64,000 nucleotides of DNA from Gracilaria gracilis (taxonomy: Eukaryota > Rhodophyta > Florideophyceae > Gracilariales > Gracilariaceae): the NCBI GenBank assembly GCA_030374805.1, contig JARGSG010000006.1, positions 62,001 to 126,000 on the forward strand. Direction: 5' to 3'. Numbering within the stretch: the first letter of the stretch is position 1; each line of letters opens with the position of its first letter. Shown here piece by piece: positions 40,188 through 49,540 of the stretch. A program made the position numbers and the translations under genes. The notes beneath the pieces were generated by a model. It ran no database searches and had not been told where the DNA came from. It was given only the letters and a program-made list of their open reading frames with translations.

Positions 40188-41011
40188 CGCCGTCTCACTC
40201 TTGTACTTGTTGCTTGTCAAAAAGAAAAATGTCTTGTCCAGTAAATGAATGCCTTGTGCTTTTGTGCCTCCAAGGACGCCACTGTCCAACAAGAAACTCG
40301 AGAGAGATGTGGTACCGTTGGTATACATAGCTCTCTTGCTTGTCGTTGCGGATCTCTCACGTGACCACAATTGTTGTCTTTACTGTAAATGTTTTACACG
40401 TCAAGCGCCTCATCGACAGCCAATTGTCCTCGCTCGTGTCGGTTGTGCTTTCACACTCCTTCTTACTTGACAAGTATACAAAGAGGCTTGTACAAAACCC
40501 ATGTAAACCCATGAACTGTACAAAGAAAAAGGAGTCCAAATTGTCACTCCTCCAGATCCGTCCAGGAGCATGGCGCGGCACACGTGCTTTCTCATGCTTG
40601 TACAGTACTGCTTGGCTCTCGTTTGTCGATTCTGTTCCTAGCAGCGGTTGATGCAAACGCATGTGCTACACATCAAGTGCTTCCTCAACGTACGGTGCAA
40701 ACAGTTACAAAAAAGAATGTAGTCCATGATATGGTGATGATACAAATGTTCCGAATAGAGAACATTTCCCACACTAAACTACAAAAGCAGTAATGATTAG
40801 GAGCATCATTACTATTCTCAAGAAACGATTCTACACACACACACACGAGTCATCTTGTTCTAAATCAATAAACTCATTCTCTTCAATCGATTACTGATGG
40901 ACCGCGTATCCAGCATAATAGTATCTCCTAAATTGAGCACCACCTCTGCAGGTCGCAATGTACAACGCCCACCTTCCTCAAAAAACCTTATATACAAACA
41001 ACAACAATAGC
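40188..41011. other. Convergent intergenic region, no gene recognised
   Basis: About 820 bases between the 3' ends of two convergent genes. It is AT-richer from here on and ends the GC-rich block. No supported gene. Confidence 0.35.
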
Positions 41012-42151
41012 TTAACAAGAGTCGTCGTCAAACACCGTGCTCACAGAGATGGTCTTCCACGACTCGGACTCGTCCCTTCCCTTCGCCATGCAGCCAACCG
41101 AGAAATGGGTCCTCTCATACCCAAAGTCCAGCACGTCAAGTCGCCCACTTGCAAAGTCAGAGTTTTCCATGTCGAATGGCGTTTCAGAATCGTATTCATA
41201 CGTCCAACCATCCTTGAAGAAGTGCACATATCCCACATCGCCCTCCGTCACACACGTAATGGCCGGCTTGAATGCTTTTAGACAGATGTGTGCTTCGCCA
41301 ATACCCTCCATATAATCCCCGCTCCAATACTTCACATCGGATGGATTATCTGCGTCCACAATTGCAATACCTTTCACGGCTACAGTCGCTCTCGGCCGAA
41401 CGTATGGCGTCAGGAAAGACTGTCTGATGCGGCTTGGTGCCCTTCCATCAAACGCAGAAGGCGTTCTCAGCCCCAACTGGATCGATCCTCCCTTCCGTTT
41501 GCACTTGTCATAAGTACATGTGCCAACCTCTGTCGATGTAGCTGTACATTTGTTATCGTCGCCCGTCTTCGAGTTGGAAGCATCAAAGTACGGAGTGTGT
41601 GATCGAGAAAGCTCTCCTCCACGAATCTCAATATAGGTGCAGTCGAAAAAGTCTTCAAAGTTTCCGCCAAACCAAGCCCATCCCAGCACATACACGCCAT
41701 CAGGAGCATGAGAAGGCGCACGAATAATGTGTCTGTAGTAGCGGCCTGAGCGATCAAAGTAGCAATCTCGATTCCAATTCCATGCCTCGCAAGCCGTTTC
41801 ATTCACATCGTCGCACATGTACAAGAATGTACCCTGCTCATGCTTATCCCAGTCGAATCGATCCTCAATGGAGATTAGAGCGTACCGAGAGAATCCATAG
41901 TCGTGATTGTTTCGGTTGATTCGAATTTCAAAGGTATCGCCACGAGACACAATGATAGCAGGGTTGTTGGCGTTTACATCACCGCGAAGGTAAGTTGAAG
42001 GACACGGCGTGTCTTCGCAGTTCTTGTTTCTAGAGCATTTGGAGTACTTAGCGAACGGGAATGGGTACGCAATTGTCTGATGACTTTGAGTTGGTCTGAT
42101 ATGCAGAGCAAGAACAAGTGCGCTGGTAGTTATCAACCAGAACGATGTCAT
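41012..42151 (-). CDS. LPMO-like secreted protein with N-terminal histidine
   Basis: A 379-residue protein. The signal peptide is predicted to end at TQS, leaving His24 as mature residue 1 (HQTIAYPFPF), as in lytic polysaccharide monooxygenases (LPMOs), where that His forms half of a copper histidine brace. The second brace candidate is His83 in FEIRINRNNHDYGFSRYAL, matching the N-N-H-x2-G-F signature of eukaryotic LPMO-like proteins. Further family features are a Cys pair (FLYMCDDVNETACE), SHAPDGVYVLGWAWFGG and FFDCTYIEIRGG. The C-terminal third (about 230-379) is a separate Cys-containing domain I do not recognise. LPMOs oxidatively cleave polysaccharides; the substrate, and whether this one is active, cannot be read from sequence. 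The gene is intronless. A (GA)n tract lies about 200 nt upstream. Confidence 0.7.
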   Translation of the reverse strand: MTSFWLITTSALVLALHIRPTQSHQTIAYPFPFAKYSKCSRNKNCEDTPCPSTYLRGDVNANNPAIIVSRGDTFEIRINRNNHDYGFSRYALISIEDRFDWDKHEQGTFLYMCDDVNETACEAWNWNRDCYFDRSGRYYRHIIRAPSHAPDGVYVLGWAWFGGNFEDFFDCTYIEIRGGELSRSHTPYFDASNSKTGDDNKCTATSTEVGTCTYDKCKRKGGSIQLGLRTPSAFDGRAPSRIRQSFLTPYVRPRATVAVKGIAIVDADNPSDVKYWSGDYMEGIGEAHICLKAFKPAITCVTEGDVGYVHFFKDGWTYEYDSETPFDMENSDFASGRLDVLDFGYERTHFSVGCMAKGRDESESWKTISVSTVFDDDSC

Positions 42152-42335
42152 AGTGTTCCAGTGATATCAATCAAAGTTTTCGGGACGAGGAATGAGCTAG
42201 AGTGGTTCCAATGCGATGGTGGGCGCAGACACTCTGATCGAGTTCGGTGATGTCAATCTGGATTTGGGGAACCGTGAGTCGGGTGCCGTAATGAAATGAG
42301 ATGGGTGCAAAAAAAAAAAAACTGGAGGAGTTTGG

Positions 42336-42368
<33 letters not shown>

Positions 42369-44959
42369 TGGTGGAGGGTGGCTGTGGCGCATACGTATTT
42401 ATGGTGCTCGATTTCTTAATCGGAATTATGTACTCATGCGATGTGGCGAGCGGATGGGGAACAAACGTGTTCTCCCTCTCCATTGTTGTGGCAGTAGCTC
42501 CGCCACGACAACGTCTCCGCCCCGAAGGAATGAACATCACGTGACAATTGATCAAGTTGGAGATATTTCGTTAGGTGAAGATCGGCCCCGTGAAAGACTC
42601 CATCCAGATCGTAAGTCACAGTCCATTTTGTTAAACTTTGTACCCGATGGCGGTTTGTAGCTGCCGTCGGTTTGACTGTCGCTCTTTTTTGTGAGCATGG
42701 CAGAAGCGTTAGGGGGCTGACCGTGGGAAGCACCACAATCTCCGAGCCAATTGGGACGGTTGCCGGCTTGCTGAGCTGTTTATATTTAGCGTTGGGGGTG
42801 CGCGGGTTTGAGGACGGGCCCAATTTTCGTAAGGAAGGTTAACTTGTACAAAGTACTACTACGTGTAGAGGGTCATACTATTTCTCATCGTGACAAAATC
42901 TATCAAAAAGCGTTGGCTGCGGATGTATCCATACATAAGGTTCCGAGTGTCCGAGTGACTGGCACTCTTATTCCCGATCTCCTGGACTAATGAAAGGGCT
43001 TCGCTTCTGATATTAGGACCGCTTCACATGCAGAGGTGTGGAGCGTGGAGCCCTGTCTCGTTGAGGACATTACATTCTAGTCATTGGACCAAGGCAGACA
43101 TAACCCTGCAGCTTTTTGTATGTGGTTACTGGTGCTCCGCTTGTCCCGTTCGTGGCATTGGTAGTTCCCAAGCAATCGCGAAGTCACCAATACCAGTAGA
43201 AGGAAACACTTTGCTTCTCCATTATTTCAGCCACCTCCACAAACTAGTCTGTTTCAATCCTTATCGCTCCGTTCATCGTCAAAACACGTGGACTTCAGCA
43301 CTTAGTGCGGTCATTACTTTCTCCCACATGGCAACTACCCACTACTCTGTGTTAGGACGCGGTGGACATCGCCATATTATTTCATGTATTAGGCTCTCTC
43401 GCCGTGCATTCCAGGCCCGTTTTTCTGACTGACTTCTTTTCCCAAGCTCGATCAGAAGTCATGTGTTTTTTAACCCACAGCCAGTCAGATTAGTCACGAT
43501 ATGGTAATTGAATGTATTGGTCAAGAACATCCTTGAAACTCTTAGTGCAGCGGTGTTCTAATAACTGTCGGTTATCGCCATTGATATTTTTAGCTATTGT
43601 ACGATGAAAAGTAGCTGCCTTGATCTTTATATCCGCACTAAGGCTGTTGAAGACTGACCACTGCCGAAAGCTCAAATGAGTGTAGATTGTAAATTTGGCA
43701 ACTGAGCCATTGAGTAGAGGAAGGCAGGGCTTTTCATTTAGTCGACGGTTGCTGACAGCTTTATCAAAGGATGTGGAACATCTCATGGTGCTTTTGGGGT
43801 TCTAATTCGATCTAGAAACGATATTTAACACCGACTGTCTATCCTGACGGACTGCTTTCGAAAGTTGTAGTCAGTCTGTCTCAATCATTGCATATTTTGC
43901 CTCAGTCCTTGAGAAAAACCGGCCTGGTTGCTCTATGTGGGCCTTCGTGTCTTGGAAAAAGTAGGAGACACAGAGCGATTTAGTGTTCTGAGAGCTTTGC
44001 TATACTGTGGGGCCGCTACCCCACGCGTTCAGAAAGTCCCCGTTGGAAGGGCACTGCTCCAAGGTTGGGAATGGTGGGTAAACAAGACAGATTTGGTTTT
44101 CATCACGCAAACCGCATCCAACATCCAAATAAACTGAGCATGAACGAGAAAGTGGTCGCTGCGGGGCACTCTAGATCTGCCATTCTGCACACGTTCGTCT
44201 TCAACAAATTCTCTTCCTCGGTCCTTGAAATGAATCCTTCGGAAAGTGTAGGAAACACAGAACATGCACATGCCCTCATGTCCTGCTGCACCGTAAGTCA
44301 CAAGCTTACGCGTTCAGTTTCTTGCGCAAGGTCTCTCGACTCCTTGAATGGGAGGAGTTAGCATTCCAAAAGAAGCCAAAAGGCCCCAAAGTGAAACTGG
44401 GCGGAAGTCTACATATGTCGGTGCGGAACAGTTTGCGCCATGAGTCCGATCTGACAAAGGACGATGTAGAATTATGGTGCATCTGATGGTGGATGCGAGA
44501 GGACAAGACATCTTTCTGTAAGTCTCAGCAAAAGGACTGTTAAGTTTTTCTCTCCAATTAGCTATGAATCACAAGCAGGAGGGCCATTACTGGTACCAGT
44601 CATGGCCCTCTTGCATTTCTGTGAGGTTTCTTGAAATGAGCCGCTTTGACGTAGGTTGTTATTATCAAAGATAAAGAACGTTGGCGGGTTGTAGATGAAG
44701 GAAGTAAGCAAATACTTTACTGTACCGCACTGCATAGAGCTCCCCGGAACAATCCATTCAGCTACGTAAACGCATACCAATGCTTTCTCCCGTCTAATGC
44801 TGTACACCAATTACCTCGAGGTTAAGGTAGCATTATTATGTAAGAATCCCTGACGAAGATATCTTTAGCTTCTCCTGTGTCCTCTCATCCAGGATGATCT
44901 CGCTAATAGTTTTACATGAAGTCATCATTCGCATAATCAGTTCTTAGTAAACCTCAAAC
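42152..44959. other. Intergenic with microsatellite and transposon-end fragment
   Basis: About 2.8 kb. It contains the LPMO-like gene's upstream region with a (GA)n tract at 42343-42368. A short fragment at about 43411-43500 carries a transposon-end motif CAGGCCCGTTTTTCTGACTG and an inverted AGTCAGATTAGTCACGAT. The + frame at 43028-43432 is not recognisable. Confidence 0.35.
42343..42368. repeat. (GA)n microsatellite upstream of LPMO-like gene
   Basis: An uninterrupted GA run (CT on the coding strand) 192-217 nt before the ATG at 42151; an A12 run lies 20-30 bases closer to the gene. Confidence 0.92.
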
Positions 44960-45138
44960 CAGGGGCGTCTTTCTGACCGACTAATTGAGGCCTTCGAAAT
45001 TCTTTAGTCACCGTGTTCTACCTTTTTTGTCACGATTTAAGTAAACAAGTTAACTTTCCTAAACACAATGCTAAAACAAAAACTTGATAGAAAAAAACTC
45101 TGAAAGTATTTTCCAAAACAATGGTATATTGGTTTGGG

Positions 45139-45257
45139 ATCTGTACCCTTTTAGAAGGGCATAATAGCCGTAATAAAACAACGCATATTATGCGTTGTTT
45201 TTAGGGGTTTAGGGGTTCAGAACTCCAATCTGTGCCCTCCGTAAGGAGGGTACAGAT
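45139..45257. mobile_element. 119-bp inverted-repeat element (MITE-like) with internal palindrome
   Basis: The ends are ATCTGTACCCT (45139-45149) and its complement AGGGTACAGAT (45247-45257). Inside is the hairpin AAAACAACGCAT-ATT-ATGCGTTGTTTT (45175-45201). It lies within hAT-like copy 1, suggesting nested insertion. Confidence 0.65.
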
Positions 45258-45300
45258 ATTTTTACTTTGCCGAATATTTTTTTGGGGTATGACAAAAGAG

Positions 45301-45450
45301 TTTCTTATTCAACAAACGTTTTGAGTATTTGAATTTGAAATCTACATTTCACGATTCTATAAACCGAACAAAAACTGGCAAAATAGACCCGTTTTTTTGG
45401 AAATCTATTGTGGTCACTAATCTGACTGATTTTTTTAGAATTCATAGTCA
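45301..45450. repeat. Diverged direct repeat of 47062-47215
   Basis: Both copies share GAGTATTTGAATTTGAAAT, then ACGATTCT, an AAATCTA block, TCTGACTGA and the same order of motifs. They are the internal right part of the two hAT-like copies. Confidence 0.75.
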
Positions 45451-45471
45451 CTCAAAACTTTTGCCTTTGCC

Positions 45472-45816
45472 ATGTTGGGCTGTGAGAGTGTTGAGGTTGT
45501 TGGACAGAAGCGTGAAGATGAGGACGGAGAGAAGAATTGGGACGGAATGAAAATGCCGGATGAAGTACAGTTTGTTTACCTCCTGATACGGAAACACGAA
45601 GCCGGAAACCCTCCTTACAAGGGATCCACACGTCGTATTGCGGAGGCGAAACGAGGCAAAGAAATAGCCGAAGCGATAAATCGGGAGTTTTCCATGCGAT
45701 CTACAACTATCATCTTGGTCGTTTCAGGTTGGTTTCCTTGGCCCGTGCTGGAATCTTCGGCTAGTTCTCGTTTTCCCACCTATCCTTACCCATTTTTACT
45801 TAAGGGATACAGCTAA
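45472..45816 (+). CDS. Doubtful small frame, perhaps a mobile-element remnant
   Basis: A 114-residue frame whose central part (MPDEVQFVYLLIRKHEAGNP then AEAKRGKEIAEAINREF) has the spacing of a Myb/SANT-like or MADF-like DNA-binding domain, as seen in some transposon accessory proteins. It abuts hAT-like copy 1. The C-terminal part (SGWFPWPVLESSASSRF) does not continue the pattern. No start or splice evidence is available, so it may be a chance frame. Confidence 0.2.
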   Translation: MLGCESVEVVGQKREDEDGEKNWDGMKMPDEVQFVYLLIRKHEAGNPPYKGSTRRIAEAKRGKEIAEAINREFSMRSTTIILVVSGWFPWPVLESSASSRFPTYPYPFLLKGYS

Positions 45817-46594
45817 TTTTAGTTGGACCTCTAGCTGTTAGTCACAGTTACTTGCTTGTGTCTCGATGTCAAGTAAGTGCTTTTGCATCAAATTCCTGCC
45901 TTTTCCATACATAAAGATCAACGATCCGAAGGTGAACAATAATCGTCCTAAGAAAGTAACGACGACCCAGAGTCTTCATCCGCTCTTGAGATGGACACGT
46001 GACGGGGCGAACCTTAAACAAAGAACGTGCTTATAATTCACAAGATGCTATCTCCAGCAGAATGGCTTTTTCAGAACCAGGAAGCAGACTCACTTGAACT
46101 TCCAGCGCTGCGACTTATATCTTCGCTGTCAGCAGCCTGTGTACAAAGCGCAAAATTGTGAGACTGTCGCTATCCTGCATGATGGGCTTAATCAGCCGTC
46201 AACACCATTCGGCAGTTTGTCTCTCTTGAATCAATTTGTTCTCTACCCACTCTCCCACTCCATTATGTCATCAAGGAACGAGTATTAAAAGTGTTTCGTT
46301 GAAAAGGTGAATGAATGGGCTCGAATGGCCCCCGCTGTTCTCTACTGCAGCGTCGCGCCTGACCTACTCCAGAATAGATTCTGTAAGTGAGGAATAATGC
46401 CTCAATATCCTCAGCATGTGAACTCAATGGCTGGGAAGTAATCTACGTGTGCAATAGATACTCTGGGGCGTTGAACTAGGTCTCCATCCAACTCATAACA
46501 TTTCACAACTGTTACTAGTTCTTTTTTGATGAATTCAGAAACCTTATGCGCAGGGGCATATTTCTGACTGACTACCTTCGTATTGAGGCCTTCG

Positions 46595-46645
46595 AAAGTC
46601 ACTGGTCACCATGTTTCACTGTGAAACATGGTGACCAGTGACTTT
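46595..46645. repeat. Perfect palindrome with 25-bp arms
   Basis: Arms 46595-46619 and 46621-46645 are exact complements around a single T at 46620. The outer sequence (GGCCTTCG left, CGAAGGCTG right) continues the symmetry imperfectly. Confidence 0.95.
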
Positions 46646-46688
46646 TAGTGACTTGCGAAGGCTGTAACAAGTTAAAGCGTAGATTCGG

Positions 46689-46852
46689 TTTAATTCGAAG
46701 AGCATAGAGCGCGAACACGCTCTGTGGCTTAATTAGAATGGAGAAGATCTCCATTGTAGTACAAAACTGGTGGTCTGAGCTACTATAAAAGGCGCCTGAT
46801 CGCGGCAGTCGCGATCAGAGGAGGTCAGAGAGGAGGCATAGAGCCCTCTGAC
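46689..46852. repeat. Dispersed repeat, copy A (inverted copy at 49381-49540)
   Basis: Roughly 85 percent identical by eye to the complement of 49381-49540. Landmarks in both are AACACGCTC, TTAATTAGAATGGA, CTGAGCTACTAT and the hairpin CTGATCGCG-GCAGT-CGCGATCAG, then GGAGGTCAGAGA. Copy A has TATAAAA at 46794-46800, just before the hairpin. Confidence 0.85.
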
Positions 46853-47061
46853 ACTCTCTTTCTGGGCGACTTATCGACAGCTTTGACGTGATGTGCTACA
46901 AAGGCCTCAATTACGAAGGTAGTCAACTCCATCAGAATTAGTCACGATTTAGTCATTTGCTCAATCAACTTCAGAACATCAACAAGCGAGTTAAACAAAG
47001 TTGAATAACAAACAAAATAGCTGAACTTTGATAATGATCTTCGAAACACTCGCAGAGTTCG

Positions 47062-47215
47062 GTCATTCAAAAACTTTTTGAGTATTTGAATTTGAAATTT
47101 AATATTTGACGATTCTTTTTCAAACCTTTTATGTAAAATAATAATTCGCAGTAGGGGCCCTTTTTTGGTCAAAATCTACCAATGTGACTCATCTGACTGA
47201 CTAATTCTTAAAAGT
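47062..47215. repeat. Diverged direct repeat of 45301-45450
   Basis: The internal right part of hAT-like copy 2; see the matching segment at 45301-45450. Confidence 0.75.
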
Positions 47216-47276
47216 TTTACACATTTAATGTGTCAGAGTTATCAATGTTTTTGCCGTAGTCAGAAATACGGGCCTG

Positions 47277-47801
47277 CTTATCTAGACCGGGTTCCATCTG
47301 TAACTGCACGTTTAGCTGCAAGCTATGCTTCAAGCCGCTTCGACATGTAGGTACTACTCAGCTTCTATAGTTTGCTGTGCTATGAGACAGTAAAAATACA
47401 AGGAAGAGCTAGGAAGATAGAACGAATCTGATGCGGTGCAGCAGAGCATAATGAGCGCGTGCTCGCACCGTTTATGAGGAGAACATGAATTGACTGTATT
47501 GTGCTCCTATCATCGACGAGATGAAGGAAGATCGGTTCGTTAACGCACGTGGTTACCCTCAGAGGGAAAACAACCGTTACTGTGGGTTTCTGATATACTC
47601 TGAACTATCCTTACTTGCGTGCGGTCCACTAAATAACTGTATGGTAGGAGCGACGAGCACCAAGAGCATCGGGAAGAAGATGTCCGAGTTTCTGCAAAAG
47701 AGTATAAAACGTACATATCATGGGCAGAAGCTTAGGAGTTTGTTCTTGCCCTCCTTGTTGCTTAGATAGTGCCGTGGTGCAGTTCTTCTCTCCTTTACAA
47801 T
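47277..47801. other. Upstream region of the YcnI-like gene
   Basis: About 520 bases from the transposon end to the ATG at 47802. A TATAAAA box lies at 47703-47709. The + frame at 47521-47769 has no recognisable features. Confidence 0.4.
47703..47709 (+). promoter_or_regulatory. TATA box of YcnI-like gene
   Basis: TATAAAA, 93 nt before the ATG at 47802. Confidence 0.5.
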
Positions 47802-48296
47802 ATGGTGTGCTCTAAACTCTTGATTGCTCAATTTGTGGTATTGTTCGCCGCCATATTCGCTCATGTGAAGATCACTCCGGCAGAAGTACCTGCCGGAAAG
47901 ACATCAATTATTCTGCTAAGAGTATCTCATGACTGCGGCGATGACACCGTCGGCACGACAAACTTCACGGTCATGATTCCGGTGAAGATGAGAGTGACTG
48001 TTGAACGGGACACGACGTGGAGAATCTTTATCAACAGGAACCTTGGGGACGATGAGCACGTAGCGTCAGTGACATACCTAGGATTTCTGCCAGATGGATT
48101 CTACAAATTGTTCGGCCTACGTCTGAAGATCCCGGAGGAATTCGCAGGCCAGAAGTTGTTCTTCCCGAGTTATCAGGACTGTCACAACCAAGGTACATCT
48201 CTCGCTTCGGATATGATTCCTAACGGGGATGGAACGAAGCTAAGGTATCTTGCGCCGTACTTAAATGTGACTTCCGGAGAGAGCAGCGGGCACTAA
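47802..48296 (+). CDS. YcnI-like (DUF1775) secreted putative copper-binding protein
   Basis: A 164-residue protein. I use the ATG at 47802; an in-frame ATG at 47769 would precede the signal peptide with 11 extra residues. The signal peptide (residues 1-20, ending AAIFA) is followed by His21, giving mature N-terminus HVKITPAEVPAGK. The rest follows the DUF1775/YcnI pattern: LLRVSHDCGDDTVGTTNFTV, MIPVKMRV, then YLGFLPDGFYKLFGLRLKIP and LFFPSYQDCHNQG. In the bacterial founder YcnI this domain binds copper through the amino-terminal histidine. The family is mainly bacterial and often carries a C-terminal membrane anchor; none is present here, so the protein should be freely secreted. The tail has NVTSGESSGH. 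Role in copper handling is inference. It lies between the inverted dispersed-repeat copies. Confidence 0.8.
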   Translation: MVCSKLLIAQFVVLFAAIFAHVKITPAEVPAGKTSIILLRVSHDCGDDTVGTTNFTVMIPVKMRVTVERDTTWRIFINRNLGDDEHVASVTYLGFLPDGFYKLFGLRLKIPEEFAGQKLFFPSYQDCHNQGTSLASDMIPNGDGTKLRYLAPYLNVTSGESSGH

Positions 48297-49380
48297 CTTT
48301 GCTGCATGGGGGGATATACAGCTGATAGCCATGATTAGGTTGTTTAGCGATCACCAGCAGCGCCCTGACGATCTCCCAATGCCCTCAGTCACTTCCGTTG
48401 CTAACGGAAATTCTTCTTTGTTCCTCGAACTTCCATACTTTGTCCCTAGCTTGTAGTGATGAGAGATAGTAGGGCAGATGGTAGAGCTAGTACGAATATA
48501 ACGGCCCTCATATAGAGAAAGGAGCGTTTCGGATATTTCTCCTCTATAGACGCCCCAGAGTTAATCCACTATCTCTACTGCCATATTATGTTAACCACAG
48601 GCACAAATGCATCATGAAGGAGGAACACACTATATCATTAGATAGATACATGTTGCTCTTTCAGTCTTTTCGGCCAAAGTTTTTTCCAACTCCCTACTCT
48701 TGTGAATATGCGGAGTGGCCAGAACTGGATATGGCTTCGATTGCAGCGTTCTGATATTACACATACGATCGACGTTTGCGGCTTCAGGCATTCGAAGACT
48801 TACCAGTTCTACTTCATCACTATGGAACCAGAGTAATCGAACTGGGAAGTAAAGAAAACCCCCACGACATTACTCGCGGGATGAGGCATCGGGACAGTAA
48901 ATCTGGAACAACATCTCGAGGGAATCAATGGACTATGCACAGTACAATTGTTAAAGACCCAACCGCCTCTTGGTCGCTAAAAAAGTACTGCAGCATGCAA
49001 GACTTTCTACCTGTTTAATCGACGATCACCGGCCTTTCTCCTTTGTTTCGCCTGCGAAGCGCGGCGTTCAGTTCCGCATATCTACATACCTTCGACGCTT
49101 CCTTTAAAACATGATCCTGTGTTGAAGTTGAGTCCCACGATGGTTGCAAGGGAATGCCAGGCGGGGCACAATGAATTTCAGTTTCTTTTGCAACTCCTTC
49201 GAGGCGAAAAATATCAATGGTGCAGTTAGAGCTCAAAAAGAATGTTTGATGTGTGTTTCATATTGAAGAAATGCTCCACATAAAGGCCCAGAATCTTGGT
49301 GAGGAGGGTTGCCAGGACTTAAGAATTGTGTGGCAAATCACGGTCAAAGATCTTGATTCGGAACCAAAGAAGAGAATATC
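48297..49380. other. Intergenic, no gene recognised
   Basis: About 1.1 kb downstream of the YcnI-like gene. Frames at 48776-49018 (+) and 49015-49236 (-) have no recognisable features. Confidence 0.35.
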
Positions 49381-49540
49381 AGACGGCTCTCTATATTCTC
49401 TGACCTCCACTGATCGCGACTGCCGCGATCAGGCGCCTTTAATAGTAGCTCAGATCCCTAATCTGGCACTACGATGAAGATCTTATCCATTCTAATTAAA
49501 CCACGGAGCGTGTTAGCGCTCCGTGCTCTTCAAATTTAAC
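49381..49540. repeat. Dispersed repeat, copy B (inverted relative to 46689-46852)
   Basis: See copy A. In this copy the TATA-like stretch reads TATTAAA on the complement and the hairpin is intact. No transposon ends are found around it, so it may be a separate insertion of the same internal sequence. Confidence 0.85.

Larger units (their letters stand above)
44960..45482. mobile_element. hAT-like non-autonomous element, copy 1 (ends approximate)
   Basis: The left end CAGGGGCGTCTTTCTGACCG and the following ACTAATTGAGGCCTTCGAAA match copy 2 at 46551. Internal sequence 45301-45450 matches 47062-47215 in copy 2. The right end is degraded, ending about GGGCTG at 45482, and no target duplication is visible. 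A 119-bp inverted-repeat element lies inside it at 45139-45257. No transposase is present. Confidence 0.5.
46551..47276. mobile_element. hAT-like non-autonomous element, copy 2
   Basis: A 726-bp element. The left end is CAGGGGCATATTTCTGACTG and the right end, on the complement, is CAGGCCCGTATTTCTGACTA. The flanks CTTATGCG (46543-46550) and CTTATCTA (47277-47284) share their first five bases, compatible with an eroded 8-bp duplication. Inside are a perfect 25-bp-arm palindrome (46595-46645), an inverted copy of the left-end sequence (46900-46926), and a 164-bp segment (46689-46852) that recurs inverted at 49381-49540. No transposase frame is seen. Confidence 0.6.

Noticed and set aside
43028-43432. 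134-codon + frame
   Set aside because: No domain, signal or compositional support; it ends inside a transposon-end fragment.
46689-49540. Pair of LTRs around a retroelement
   Set aside because: The repeats are inverted rather than direct, lack TG...CA ends, and no reverse transcriptase, integrase or gag-like sequence lies between them.
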